DNA of 64,000 nt from an uncultured Lachnospiraceae bacterium (GTDB taxonomy: Bacteria > Bacillota > Clostridia > Lachnospirales > Lachnospiraceae). Both the position numbers and the translations under genes were made by a program. The DNA is taken from contig URUY01000007.1 of the NCBI GenBank assembly GCA_900551115.1, forward strand, positions 1 to 64,000. Direction: 5' to 3'. Under the pieces are notes generated by a model that searched no databases, had not been told where the DNA came from, and was given only the letters and a program-made list of their open reading frames with translations. Shown here one piece after another: positions 15,853 to 25,418 of this stretch (position 1 is the stretch's first letter; each line of letters opens with the position of its first letter).

Positions 15853-17115
15853 TTACATCTTTCCGCCAAGAAGCCTTTTTACCGTTTTCTGCGGATTGAA
15901 TTTTTCAATATCATCCGGCACATTCTGACCACAGGTAACATAAGACAGGCTTGCTTTAGTATAAAGTTTCAGATTCAGCATATTGCCGAACGCAGTTGTT
16001 TCGTCCAGTTTGGTAAAAATCAGTTTGTAATCCGCCACTTCCTTGTAGCTGTCTGCTATACGCAAAAGATCACGGTATTTGGTTGTAGCGCTCAAAACCA
16101 GAAAAACCTCTTTTTCTACAATACCGTCCATACAGTTTACAAAAGCATGCATCGCTTCCTTCTGCGCCTGGTTCTGATGGGAATGCCCTGCCGTATCCAC
16201 AAAGATATAGTCAAAATCCTTGAAATCCCGAAGGGCGTTTTCCAATTCCTCAGTGGCATAAATTACCCTGAAGGGCACCTCTAAAATATTGGCATAGGTC
16301 CGAAGCTGTTCCGCTGCCGCAATGCGATAGGTATCCGTAGTCAAAAGAACCACCTTCTTTTTATCCTCCACACTGAACCGGGATGCGATTTTTGCTATCG
16401 TCGTTGTTTTGCCTACTCCGGTTGGGCCTATAAAGAAAACAACCTTAGGCCCTTTGTCCGCCGGTGTAATTTCCACCGCAGGCCCGAATTTCAAAATCAT
16501 TTTCTGATAGATATTCGCCAGCGCATAATCAAAAGGCATATTCGGTTTTTGTACCTTTTCGATTTCATCGATAATCTGGTTGACATATTTTTCATCCACT
16601 TCATTTTCCAGCATCACGTTGTAAAGAAGCTTCATGAATTTTACCAGCTCTGCGTCCTTTTCTTCAACCACAGCCTTTTCGGCATTCCTGTCCGCTGCAG
16701 GCTCTCCTTCCGAATCTGCTGCCTTATCCGTTTCAGGCTTTGCAAGCTGCTGTACCAGCAAGGTCTGCAGACTGTCAAGCTTTTCCTCGATAGTCTCCAT
16801 TTCCGATGTACTGCGCCTGTAAATAGCAGAAAAATCCTTCTGCCAGATGTCGGTCTGCGGCGTTGTTTTCTCCACTGCTTCAGAAACCGTCCGCCCGGGC
16901 TCTTTTTGCACCGTTTCCTTCTTCACCGGTACAAACCGCTCATTTTCCTCCTCCAGCGCAACTGTTACCTCCGTCATGGAACGCTTAAATACTGCAAAAA
17001 GTCCTTTTTTCTTTATGCTTTTTACATTCATGACGACAACGCCGTCACCCAGCTCTTTTTTTGCAAGCGCAACTGCTTCTTCTTCTGTTTTTCCCTGAAA
17101 TTTCTTGATTATCAT
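15853..17115 (-). CDS. flhF: Flagellar SRP-like GTPase FlhF
   Basis: FlhF is an SRP-family GTPase that marks where a flagellum is built. The 420-residue protein has a charged, variable N-terminal B domain (about 1-180) and an NG domain with the G1 motif FIGPTGVGKTTTIAKIA, TDTYRIAAAEQL, and VDTAGHSHQN (G3). TKLDET near the end is the G4 motif. The canonical G3 DTAGRS reads DTAGHS here. The ATG overlaps the flhA stop as TAATGA, so translation is likely coupled. Confidence 0.95.
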   Translation of the reverse strand: MIIKKFQGKTEEEAVALAKKELGDGVVVMNVKSIKKKGLFAVFKRSMTEVTVALEEENERFVPVKKETVQKEPGRTVSEAVEKTTPQTDIWQKDFSAIYRRSTSEMETIEEKLDSLQTLLVQQLAKPETDKAADSEGEPAADRNAEKAVVEEKDAELVKFMKLLYNVMLENEVDEKYVNQIIDEIEKVQKPNMPFDYALANIYQKMILKFGPAVEITPADKGPKVVFFIGPTGVGKTTTIAKIASRFSVEDKKKVVLLTTDTYRIAAAEQLRTYANILEVPFRVIYATEELENALRDFKDFDYIFVDTAGHSHQNQAQKEAMHAFVNCMDGIVEKEVFLVLSATTKYRDLLRIADSYKEVADYKLIFTKLDETTAFGNMLNLKLYTKASLSYVTCGQNVPDDIEKFNPQKTVKRLLGGKM

Positions 17116-19172
17116 TATGCTGTCACCATCCCTACAGACTGCAATTCTACATTGGATTCAATTTCATTATAAGATACCACATTCAAATCTTTATAGTAAT
17201 CTTCTGTCAGACGTTTAAAATACATCCTGACAATGGGAGAAGTTATTATAATGGGGCTCTTTCCCAAATTTTCCAGTTTCTGTATTTCATTTCCCACCGA
17301 AGCCATGATTTTCTTTGTTTTATCCGGGTCCAGATTCAGATATGCCCCCTGCTCTGTCTGTTTTACGCTGCCCATGATTTCCTGCTCAACCTTAGGGTCT
17401 AAGGTAATGACACTGGTCGTTTCATGCGGCGGAAAATATTTATTGGAAATGGCGCGTTTTAAGCTTTGGCGCACATATTCCGTCAATATATCCGTATCCC
17501 GCGTAGTCGGTGCATAGTCTGCCAGAGTCTCAAAAACGGTAAGCAGGTCTCTGATGGAAATGCCTTCCTTTAAGAGATTCTGCAGCACCTTCTGAATTTC
17601 TCCCAGTCCAAGCTGTTTGGGAATCAGTTCCTCTACTAAAGAAGGATTGTTCTCCTTCAGATTGTTGACAAGATTCTGCACATCCTGTCTTGTGAGCAGC
17701 TCTGCAATATGCTGCCTGATGATTTCAGTCAGGTGGGTTGCAATAATAGAGGGCGGGTCTACCACCGTATATCCCAAGCTCTCCGCACGCTCCCGCTGCC
17801 CCTCCGTAATCCAGATGGCCGGCAAGTGGAAGGAGGGTTCAAAGGTCGGAATACCGGTGATTTCTTCTTCCACATATCCCGGATTCATTGCCATATAATG
17901 GTCAAACAAAATTTCTCCCTCACTGACCTGTATGCCTTTTATCTTAATAATATACTGATTGGGGTTTAACTGTATGTTATCACGCAGACGGATAATCGGC
18001 ACCACTGTACCAAGCTCCAGCGCAATCTGTCTTCTGATCATAACCACACGGTCCAATAAATCGCCGCCCTGATTCACGTCCGCAAGGGGAATAATACCGT
18101 AACCAAATTCCAGCTCTATGGGATCCACCTGCAACAGGCTGTTCACATTTTCCGGCTGCCTTACTTCCTCGGCTGCCGCTTCGTCAGAATCCACCATAGA
18201 CTCTATCTCTGCCATCTCCAGATTGCCGGCTATCATCCTGCCCCCTACAATAAAAGCAAGTCCCATTCCCAAAAACAGAATGGTGTTAAGCTCTGTCACT
18301 ACGCCTAAAAAAGCAAGCGTACCGCCTACCATATACATTGCCTTCGGCACCCCGAACAGCTGTCTGATAATAGCGGGGCCAAATTCTGCTTCCTTGCTGC
18401 CCTTTGTGACAAGCACACCTGTAGACAGGGATACCAAAAGGGAAGGAATCTGGCTTACAAGACCGTCACCGATAGTCAGCACGCCATACTGCTGAAGGGC
18501 TGCGGAAATCTCCATGCCATCCCTTGTCATACCCATGGCAAGACCGCCGATAATATTAATGGCCGTCAGCAAAAGTCCGGCTGTTGCATCTCCCTTGACA
18601 TACTTTACAGCACCGTCCATGGAGCCAAAGAAGCTTGACTCCTGCTGTATTTTTTCACGTCTTTTCTTTGCTTCCTTGTCATCGATGGCGCCTGTGTTTA
18701 AGTCCGCATCAATTGCCATCTGTTTACCCGGCATGGCATCCAGCGTAAAACGTGCCGTTACCTCAGCCACACGCTCGGAACCCTTGTTAATAACAAGGAA
18801 CTGAACCAGTATCAGAATAATGAATATAATGGCACCGACAATCAAATCACCGCCGCCGACAAACTGTCCGAAGGTCTGCACCACATTGCCGGCCTGTCCG
18901 GTGGTCAGAATCAGTCTGGTGGAGGACACGTTCATTGCAATTCGGAATATGGTAGTAAATAAAAGAATGGTGGGGAAGTATGATAAATCCAGTACCTCCT
19001 TGGCAAACATACAGACAAACAATATGGTAAAGGCAATCGCCATATTAAAGGCCATAAATACATCCAAAAGCCATGAAGGAACAGGAACAATCAGCATTAC
19101 AAAGGCTACCAGCACATAGATTGCCACCATTGCGTCCGTACTCTTCATTTTACCTATGTTCATATTCCTCAC
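17115..19172 (-). CDS. flhA: Flagellar export gate protein FlhA
   Basis: FlhA is the large core of the flagellar type III export apparatus and converts proton-motive force into substrate export. The 685-residue protein has an N-terminal half with about eight membrane helices (up to residue 320) including the conserved FHIPEP-family cytoplasmic loop with ARFTLDAMPGKQMAIDADL. The C-terminal half is cytosolic (LGYTVVDPPSIIATHL and later). It lies between flhB and flhF, as in Bacillota generally. Confidence 0.97.
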   Translation of the reverse strand: MRNMNIGKMKSTDAMVAIYVLVAFVMLIVPVPSWLLDVFMAFNMAIAFTILFVCMFAKEVLDLSYFPTILLFTTIFRIAMNVSSTRLILTTGQAGNVVQTFGQFVGGGDLIVGAIIFIILILVQFLVINKGSERVAEVTARFTLDAMPGKQMAIDADLNTGAIDDKEAKKRREKIQQESSFFGSMDGAVKYVKGDATAGLLLTAINIIGGLAMGMTRDGMEISAALQQYGVLTIGDGLVSQIPSLLVSLSTGVLVTKGSKEAEFGPAIIRQLFGVPKAMYMVGGTLAFLGVVTELNTILFLGMGLAFIVGGRMIAGNLEMAEIESMVDSDEAAAEEVRQPENVNSLLQVDPIELEFGYGIIPLADVNQGGDLLDRVVMIRRQIALELGTVVPIIRLRDNIQLNPNQYIIKIKGIQVSEGEILFDHYMAMNPGYVEEEITGIPTFEPSFHLPAIWITEGQRERAESLGYTVVDPPSIIATHLTEIIRQHIAELLTRQDVQNLVNNLKENNPSLVEELIPKQLGLGEIQKVLQNLLKEGISIRDLLTVFETLADYAPTTRDTDILTEYVRQSLKRAISNKYFPPHETTSVITLDPKVEQEIMGSVKQTEQGAYLNLDPDKTKKIMASVGNEIQKLENLGKSPIIITSPIVRMYFKRLTEDYYKDLNVVSYNEIESNVELQSVGMVTA

Positions 19173-19226
19173 CTCCTGTCGCTTTTTATCTTTTATAATG
19201 CCCCATAAGCTTTGCCGTGTAATTTA

Positions 19227-20339
19227 TCAAACCTTGCCCTGCAAGTGGTACACAAACGCCAGTACCTCCGCCACTGCCTGATACAGCTCCGGCGGCACAG
19301 CCTGCCCCACCTCCACATTGGCGTAAAGCATTCTGGCAAGCGGCTTATTCTCTACAATCTCTATGTGGTTTTCTTTTGCCACTTTCTTAATCCTGCGTGC
19401 CAGATAATCCTCTCCCTTTGCAAGCACAATGGGCGCATCTGCCACAGCCGGGTCATACTGAATGGCTACCGCATAGTGGGTAGGGTTTGTAATAACCACA
19501 TCTGCCTTAGGCAGATTCTGCATCATACGCCGTCTGGATACCTCCTGCATCTTTTGGCGGATTTTACTTTTTACCTGCGGATCGCCTTCCTGCTGCTTGT
19601 ACTCATCCTTGATTTCCTGCTTGGTCATCCGCATATCCTTGGCAAACTTGACCTTTTGATAAATAAAATCTGCCAAAGCAATAACAATATATATAAGCGA
19701 TATCCTGATTCCCAAATCTATTACAAGCTGCCCCGCCAGCTGAATAGCCTGCAGAAGCGGCATATCATACAGCACATAAAGATACGGCCACTTATCCTTT
19801 AAAAAGCTGTAGCACACATATACTATCAAAATAATCTTTAAAAGGGATTTTATCAGCTCCATAATGGAGTTTGCGGAAAACATCCTCTTAAATCCGCTTA
19901 ATGGGTTTAGCTTACTGGCTTTAGGCCTAAGCGGCTTTCCTGTTACCTGCCATCTAACCTGCATCACATCTCCCAAAACGGCCACCACCAAGGCTACCGC
20001 AAAGATAGGAGCTACCATGTACAGGACTTCCACTATCATCTGTCTGAACATTAAAAGCATATCATTTTCGGGCAGATAGCCGTTCCAGTTCACTACTGCT
20101 TCCGGCATTTTTTCATATACGGAGGAAAATACTTCCAAAAACTGGGTGCCCATTGTTCCCACCCACAGCTTTAAAACAAGAAACAAAGCAAGCAGGCCTA
20201 ACGCATTGCCGACTTCCCTGCTTTTTGCAACCTGTCCTTCTTTTCTGGCATCCGACAGCTTTTTCTCGGTTGCCGGCTCTGTTTTTTCTCCTCCGGGTCC
20301 ATCTGCAGCAAAAAACTGCAGATTATATTCTAAAATCAC
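19227..20339 (-). CDS. flhB: Flagellar export switch protein FlhB
   Basis: FlhB has four membrane helices and a cytosolic tail that switches export from hook to filament substrates. The 370-residue protein shows KTEPATEKKLSDARKEGQVA at the start, and the autocleavage motif NPTH in DVVITNPTHYAVAI in the C-terminal third. The start ATG overlaps the fliR stop as ATGA, so the two are probably translationally coupled. FliK, its length-sensing partner, is encoded in the same operon. Confidence 0.96.
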   Translation of the reverse strand: MILEYNLQFFAADGPGGEKTEPATEKKLSDARKEGQVAKSREVGNALGLLALFLVLKLWVGTMGTQFLEVFSSVYEKMPEAVVNWNGYLPENDMLLMFRQMIVEVLYMVAPIFAVALVVAVLGDVMQVRWQVTGKPLRPKASKLNPLSGFKRMFSANSIMELIKSLLKIILIVYVCYSFLKDKWPYLYVLYDMPLLQAIQLAGQLVIDLGIRISLIYIVIALADFIYQKVKFAKDMRMTKQEIKDEYKQQEGDPQVKSKIRQKMQEVSRRRMMQNLPKADVVITNPTHYAVAIQYDPAVADAPIVLAKGEDYLARRIKKVAKENHIEIVENKPLARMLYANVEVGQAVPPELYQAVAEVLAFVYHLQGKV

Positions 20340-21118
20340 ATCATGCCCTCCACAAATAAGACTGTGACCTTCTTAATCTCCGTAAAAATGAAATTAGACG
20401 CATCCGCAAGCATCCCGGTTGTCAAGAACATAATGCTTAAACCTACCAGTATCTTAAGCTGAATGCCTACCGCAAACATATTGAGCTGAGGAGATACCTT
20501 TGCCAATACTCCCAGCACTGCATTCAATAAAAGCGTGACACAAAATACCGGCAGACAGATGCGGAATCCGATTGCAATATAGTCTCCCATAAACAGAACC
20601 ATGGCTGCTACCAGATTTTCTCCCTTAAATACGGCGCCGTTTACGGGTATTACCAAAAAGGAATCGGCAAGAGCGCCTAAAAGATAACGGTACATACCGC
20701 TGGCAATGAGAAGCATCATCACCACATATTGATAGAAAACACCGGTCACGCTGGTCTGCTCCCTGCTTGTAGGGTCCATAAGCGTAACCATGGAAAGCCC
20801 GGTTTCCATATCTATAATAGAACCAGTAAAGTTGACAATAGCCATACAGATATTGGCTGAAAATCCGATTAACAGCCCGGTAATGGCTTCTTTTCCCACG
20901 ATAACCGCATATTCCACAACCGTTTCGTATACGATTCCCTCCGTGGGTGTCAACGTGCCGTACAGTAAAAGCGATGTGAAAAAAGATATCGCAATCCGCA
21001 CCGGCGCCGGTGTATTATTCATGCTGAAAAAGGGTGCGATAAACACAAAACAGGACACCCTGACTAAAACCAGCAAAAAATATTCCAAATCCAAAAACGA
21101 AAAAGACAAATTTATCAT
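20336..21118 (-). CDS. fliR: Flagellar export gate protein FliR
   Basis: FliR is part of the FliPQR export gate within the MS ring. The 260-residue protein is almost entirely hydrophobic with about six helices. It shows the family segments FVFIAPFFSMNNTPAPVRIA and GLSIMFLTTGMLAD. It follows fliQ and overlaps flhB by four bases. Order and length are as in other Clostridia. Confidence 0.95.
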   Translation of the reverse strand: MINLSFSFLDLEYFLLVLVRVSCFVFIAPFFSMNNTPAPVRIAISFFTSLLLYGTLTPTEGIVYETVVEYAVIVGKEAITGLLIGFSANICMAIVNFTGSIIDMETGLSMVTLMDPTSREQTSVTGVFYQYVVMMLLIASGMYRYLLGALADSFLVIPVNGAVFKGENLVAAMVLFMGDYIAIGFRICLPVFCVTLLLNAVLGVLAKVSPQLNMFAVGIQLKILVGLSIMFLTTGMLADASNFIFTEIKKVTVLFVEGMM

Positions 21119-21128
21119 ATTTTATCTC

Positions 21129-21413
21129 TCAACCGCTGACATAGGTTGCAAAATTAAGCCACAGCTCCGTCATGTACTCAATTATAATGCTCATCATCCA
21201 GCGCCCCATTATCATCAGGGCCAGAAAAACACAGATAATCTTGGGTACAAAGGTCAGCGTCTGCTCCTGGATGGAGGTGACAGTCTGAAAGATGCTGATA
21301 ATGAGCCCCACTATCAGGGAAACCAATAAAACGGGCAGCGAAGCCTTAATAATCAGATACAGCGCCTTGTTGGCTATTTCAGTTACGACTTCTACGTTCA
21401 TCCGTTTTTCCAC
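21129..21413 (-). CDS. fliQ: Flagellar export gate protein FliQ
   Basis: A 94-residue two-helix membrane protein (about 15-40 and 52-78). The motif LLVSLIVGLIISIFQTVTSI followed by EQTLTFVPKI is diagnostic of FliQ, which forms the helical export gate with FliP and FliR. It sits eleven bases after fliP and ten before fliR. Confidence 0.95.
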   Translation of the reverse strand: MEKRMNVEVVTEIANKALYLIIKASLPVLLVSLIVGLIISIFQTVTSIQEQTLTFVPKIICVFLALMIMGRWMMSIIIEYMTELWLNFATYVSG

Positions 21414-21424
21414 TCCTTCCCATC

Positions 21425-22294
21425 TTAATGCGTAAAGGTAGTCATCAGACTGCCGATAATCAAGCTCCAGCCATCCGCCATGACAAACAAAAGGATTTTA
21501 AACGGCATGGAAATCGTAGTAGGCGGCAGCATCATCATTCCCATGCTCATCAGCGTAGACGCCACTACCATATCAATAATAATAAACGGTATATATATCA
21601 AAAATCCTATGAAAAATGCCGTTCTCAGTTCACTTACCATAAAGCTGGGAATCAGTACCGTAAGAGGAATGTCCGCAAGCTCACCGTTCCAGTCCTGTCT
21701 GGCTATCGTCATAAACAGTTCCACGTCCTTTGCCTGCGTCTCATTATACATAAACTGCCTGATTGGTTCTACAGCCGCCTCCAGTGCTTCCTCTTCATTC
21801 ATTTCACCGGCCTCATAGGGCAGGTATGCTTCTGAATAAATACTTGAAATCGTAGGCGTCATAATAAAAAACGTGAGAAACAGCGCCAGTCCAATCAGAA
21901 TCTGATTAGGCGGCGCCGTTTGTGTATTCAGCGCTGACCGCGTAAAATGAAGTACAATGATGATTCTGGTAAAGGAGGTCATACAGATAATCAGAATCGG
22001 CGCGATTGCTATCAGGGTAAGTATCAGCAAAATCCTTAGTGCGCCGTTTATCTGCCCGTTTCCGTCATTGTACTGAATCGTCATGGAATTGGCTATATTC
22101 AGTTCGCTTAAATCCTCCGGATCTTCCGCGGTTCCCGGCTCATCAATAACGGTAGTGCTTTCCGTCTGTCCGGTAAGACCGCCTGAAGCCGCCCTGACAT
22201 TCTGTGCAGGCAAAATACACAATATGCCTACCGTAACCAGCAGGCATATTATACTCTTAACTATTTGGGGTAACATACTCTTGTGTTTTTTCAC
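21425..22294 (-). CDS. fliP: Flagellar export gate protein FliP
   Basis: FliP forms the pentameric core of the export gate. The 289-residue protein has a cleavable Sec signal (residues 12-34, ending about VRAASG), then a short polar segment and four membrane helices. The family signature is clear: MTSFTRIIIVLHFTRSALNT, then PPNQILIGLALFLTFFIM and later FIPFIIIDMVVASTLMSMGM-like sequence (here IYIPFIIIDMVVAS). It follows fliO by seven bases. Confidence 0.96.
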   Translation of the reverse strand: MKKHKSMLPQIVKSIICLLVTVGILCILPAQNVRAASGGLTGQTESTTVIDEPGTAEDPEDLSELNIANSMTIQYNDGNGQINGALRILLILTLIAIAPILIICMTSFTRIIIVLHFTRSALNTQTAPPNQILIGLALFLTFFIMTPTISSIYSEAYLPYEAGEMNEEEALEAAVEPIRQFMYNETQAKDVELFMTIARQDWNGELADIPLTVLIPSFMVSELRTAFFIGFLIYIPFIIIDMVVASTLMSMGMMMLPPTTISMPFKILLFVMADGWSLIIGSLMTTFTH

Positions 22295-22301
22295 TTTTAG
22301 C

Positions 22302-22700
22302 CTACTCTTCTTTCACTGCATCTTCCTTTTTAGTACTCTCTTCGCCATGATACCCTGCCTTTGCCTTACGGAGCAGTTCTCCAAAACGTAAAGATGTTTT
22401 ACCGTCGCCGGCAGGAAACTCTATCTGCTCTTTCGGAAGCTCTGCAAGCAAAGTAACAGTGTCTTTACACACGGCAATTGCCACATAGGTATCTGCCAGC
22501 CTGACAATCTGTATGTATTTGCCGTTACCGACGGGACAGGTTTCCACTACATCAATATTGCTTCCCGAACGCTGCCCCTTTTGATATCTGGCAATCCATC
22601 TGGTTGTATACAGGGTAAGAGCCAGCACCAAAACAAAAATAAGCAGTACAGTTATCAGCTGCGAAACACTGTCCGCAGTATTCATTCCTGTTAAAAGCAT
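22302..22700 (-). CDS. fliO: FliO/FliZ-type export assembly protein
   Basis: FliO helps FliP assemble. The 132-residue protein has a single N-terminal membrane helix (residues 14-35, LITVLLIFVLVLALTLYTTR). A cytosolic domain follows with VVETCPVGNGKYIQIVRLAD and LLAELPKEQIEF, typical of FliO (called FliZ in B. subtilis). The ATG overlaps the cheY stop as TAATG, so coupling is likely. Its position, cheY-fliO-fliP, is as in B. subtilis. Confidence 0.88.
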   Translation of the reverse strand: MLLTGMNTADSVSQLITVLLIFVLVLALTLYTTRWIARYQKGQRSGSNIDVVETCPVGNGKYIQIVRLADTYVAIAVCKDTVTLLAELPKEQIEFPAGDGKTSLRFGELLRKAKAGYHGEESTKKEDAVKEE

Positions 22701-23062
22701 TATCCCACAACCTTTTTAACAGCCTCCAGAACACGGTCTGCCTGGAACGGCTTTACAATAAAGTCCTTGGCACCGGCCTGAATGGACTCAATAACCATGG
22801 CCTGCTGTCCCATTGCCGAACACATAATGACACGGGCATTAGGATCTGCCTGCTTGATTCCCTTTAACGATGCAATACCGTCCATTTCCGGCATGGTAAT
22901 GTCCATAAGCACCAAATCAGGATGCAGTTCATTATACTTTTCAATGCCTTTTGCACCGTTTTCAGCTTCTCCGACTACATTGTAGCCGTTCTTAGTCAGG
23001 ATATCCTTAATCATCATTCGCATAAACGCCGCATCATCACAAATTAAAATATTTTTTGCCAT
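22700..23062 (-). CDS. cheY: Chemotaxis response regulator CheY
   Basis: The 120-residue protein is a lone receiver domain: acidic pair Asp9-Asp10 (ILICDDAAFMR), phosphorylated Asp54 in LVLMDITMPEMDG, Thr/Ser in MCSAMGQQ and Lys in FIVKPFQ. Phosphorylated by CheA, it binds the FliM/FliY switch to change motor rotation; phosphate is removed by CheC and FliY. It lies between fliY and fliO, as in B. subtilis, rather than with cheA. Confidence 0.96.
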   Translation of the reverse strand: MAKNILICDDAAFMRMMIKDILTKNGYNVVGEAENGAKGIEKYNELHPDLVLMDITMPEMDGIASLKGIKQADPNARVIMCSAMGQQAMVIESIQAGAKDFIVKPFQADRVLEAVKKVVG

Positions 23063-23091
23063 TTTGTTTCCACTCCTTATTTGCCTAATTT

Positions 23092-24384
23092 TTATTTTAT
23101 AATCTCAGTTACTCTGATACCAAAGCTTTCTTCTATTACTACCACTTCACCTTTGGCTACAAATTTACCGTTTACCAAAACATCTATGGGCTCTCCTGCT
23201 ATACGGTCAAGCTCTATGATGGTTCCCGGTGCAAAATCCAGTATCTCGGCTATTGATTTGGTTGTTCTTCCCAATTCTACCGTAACCTCTAAGGGCACAT
23301 CCATAATCAGTCCGATATTTTCCTGCCCTGCCGCTGACATAAAATCATTAGAAAAGGTCTGGAACTGTGCAGGCTGAACGTTTACATTCTGCTGCATATT
23401 CATCTGTGGCGGCATATATGCCTGTGCCATACCGTTTGGTGCTGCCATACCATTCATCGGCATGTTCCCCATTCCCATTTGCTGGGGCATGCCCATCTGC
23501 ATATTCATGCCGTCCGGCTGTCCATACATGGGATTTCCCATGGCAGCCTGCTGGTTCATCCCCGGCTGTCCAAAGCTTCCCGTCTGTGCATTCATACCGC
23601 TGTTCACGGTCTGAGGTTCCGAAGCCGTCTGCTTAGGCTGTTCCTGCGGTGCCGCTGCGCTCTCCGACATCTGTTTTGTAATAAAGGTTTCTACCAGCCT
23701 CTTTGCAAAATCAACCGGATAAAGCTGCATAATGGAACTGTCTACCAGCTCGTCAATCTGCATACGGAAAGCTATCTTTACAAATGTGCCTCCTAAAAAG
23801 GGAGAGATATCGCTGCCGCTGTGATATTTCGTCAAATCTATGAGACTGGATTCCGGCGGACTGATATCTATCAGGGTACCTAACATGGTAGAAAGCGAGG
23901 TGGCTGCCGAACCCATCATCTGGTTCATTGCCTCTGAAATAGCGCTCAGATGCAGTTCTCCCAGCTCCTCCTCCTCTGTATTGGTGCCGTCTCCGCCCAT
24001 CATCAGATTCGTTATAATCTTTACATCATTTTCCTTCAGGACAAGGATATTGGTACCTTCCAACCCCTGCGTATATTTAATCTGTATAAAAACACAGGGT
24101 CTTTCATATTCTTCCAACACCGTATCCCAGTTGGCCAGTGTTACCACCGGTGTGGTTATATTCACTTTTCTGTTTACCAAAGAATACAGCGTTGTTGCCG
24201 AGGAGCCCATACTGATATTGGCCACCTCGCCGATTGCATCCTTGTCAACGTCCGACAGCAGGCTTTCATCCACCGTCTGAACCTGTCCTGCTTCCGGCAC
24301 CTCCTGCGCGCTTCCTGCGCTCTCTGATAGGTCCATGCCGCTTAGCAGTGCATTTATTTCGTCCTGGGACAACATGCCATCCAT
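23092..24384 (-). CDS. fliY: Flagellar switch protein and CheY-P phosphatase FliY
   Basis: The 430-residue protein combines three parts. An N-terminal CheY-P-binding motif (LSQDEINALLSGMD) comes first. A CheC-like phosphatase domain follows (about 40-225; DKDAIGEVANISMGSSATTL, and a second SEAMNQMMGSAATSL motif). The FliN domain is at the C-terminus (350-430; VPLEVTVELGRTTKSIAEIL). Between them lies a linker of about 110 residues unusually rich in Met, Gln, Gly, Asn and Pro (about 235-345). It sits in the C-ring and removes phosphate from CheY-P at the motor. It follows fliM by three bases. Confidence 0.93.
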   Translation of the reverse strand: MDGMLSQDEINALLSGMDLSESAGSAQEVPEAGQVQTVDESLLSDVDKDAIGEVANISMGSSATTLYSLVNRKVNITTPVVTLANWDTVLEEYERPCVFIQIKYTQGLEGTNILVLKENDVKIITNLMMGGDGTNTEEEELGELHLSAISEAMNQMMGSAATSLSTMLGTLIDISPPESSLIDLTKYHSGSDISPFLGGTFVKIAFRMQIDELVDSSIMQLYPVDFAKRLVETFITKQMSESAAAPQEQPKQTASEPQTVNSGMNAQTGSFGQPGMNQQAAMGNPMYGQPDGMNMQMGMPQQMGMGNMPMNGMAAPNGMAQAYMPPQMNMQQNVNVQPAQFQTFSNDFMSAAGQENIGLIMDVPLEVTVELGRTTKSIAEILDFAPGTIIELDRIAGEPIDVLVNGKFVAKGEVVVIEESFGIRVTEIIK

Positions 24385-24387
24385 GTT

Positions 24388-25368
24388 TTATTCCCCCTCT
24401 CTGATTACCGAGGTAACTCTGACTGCATAATTATCTTTGCTGGCTCCCGGTAATGCGGTAAATTTTCTAAGATTGCCCACATAAACAGATAATTCACTGT
24501 CTACATGTGCGTCCAGCCGGATTACATCTCCGACCTGCAGATTGGCAAAATCGCCGACTGAAACCACGCTCTTTCCCAAAACCGCTTTGATTGGTATATC
24601 TACTCTGCGAATCAGGGATTCAATATGCTCTTCATAATCCTCATCCCTCATTTCCTGCATGTTTGCATACCAGTATCTTGTATTCAGCTTGTCCATAATA
24701 TCTTCCAGGGTAAAGTAAGGAAGACACATATTCATGAAGCCCTGTACCTCGCCGATTTTTATATCGAGTGTTACAATGGCAACCATATCATTGGGTGCAA
24801 TAATCTGCGCAAACTGCGGATTGGTTTCCACCCTGTCAAGCACCGGGCTGATATCCAGTACGTTTTTCCAGGGCTCACGCATAATCTGCATACACACAAT
24901 CAATATCTTTTCCAAAATCGTAAGCTCTATCTCCGAGAAATCCCTGTTTTTTTCAAGGGGGGAGCCCGGTCCTCCGAGCATACGGTCAATCATGGCATAA
25001 CCCAAATTGACTGACATATCTATGATAATATTGCCGGAAAGAGGGATGAAATTAACAATCCCCATGATAACCGGATTGGAAAGTGCATTGGTAAATTCCG
25101 AAAAGGTTACGGTTTCTGAGCTTGCTACACTAACCTGCACGTTCTTGCGCAAATAAACCGGAAGGTTTGTGGACAGCAATCTTCCGTAATGTTCAAAAAT
25201 AATTTCCAAAGTCCTTAAATGCTCCTTGGAGAACTTTGCAGGGCGGCGGAAATCATAATTCTTTACCTGCTTTTCATTTGCATCCTGAATCTGGTCTACA
25301 TCCAATTCTCCCGTAGAAAGTGCTGCCAGCAGGTTATCTATTTCATTTTGGGACAATACCTCGCCCAA
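24388..25368 (-). CDS. fliM: Flagellar switch protein FliM
   Basis: FliM is the middle C-ring protein; its N-terminal motif binds CheY-P and its body contacts FliG and FliY. The 326-residue product begins with the switch motif LSQNEIDNLLAAL, has the middle GGPGSPLEKNRDFSEIELTI motif and a C-terminal FliN-like domain (PIKAVLGKSVVSVGDFANLQ). I prefer a TTG start at 25368: GGAGG lies eight bases upstream and the protein then begins (M)GEVLSQNEID as in the family. The longer GTG at 25377 abuts the ribosome binding site. Confidence 0.94.
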   Translation of the reverse strand: MGEVLSQNEIDNLLAALSTGELDVDQIQDANEKQVKNYDFRRPAKFSKEHLRTLEIIFEHYGRLLSTNLPVYLRKNVQVSVASSETVTFSEFTNALSNPVIMGIVNFIPLSGNIIIDMSVNLGYAMIDRMLGGPGSPLEKNRDFSEIELTILEKILIVCMQIMREPWKNVLDISPVLDRVETNPQFAQIIAPNDMVAIVTLDIKIGEVQGFMNMCLPYFTLEDIMDKLNTRYWYANMQEMRDEDYEEHIESLIRRVDIPIKAVLGKSVVSVGDFANLQVGDVIRLDAHVDSELSVYVGNLRKFTALPGASKDNYAVRVTSVIREGE

Positions 25369-25418
25369 CAAAATCACCTCCCATCATCTAGTAATCATAT
25401 ATCTGTACTGTGAGGCTG

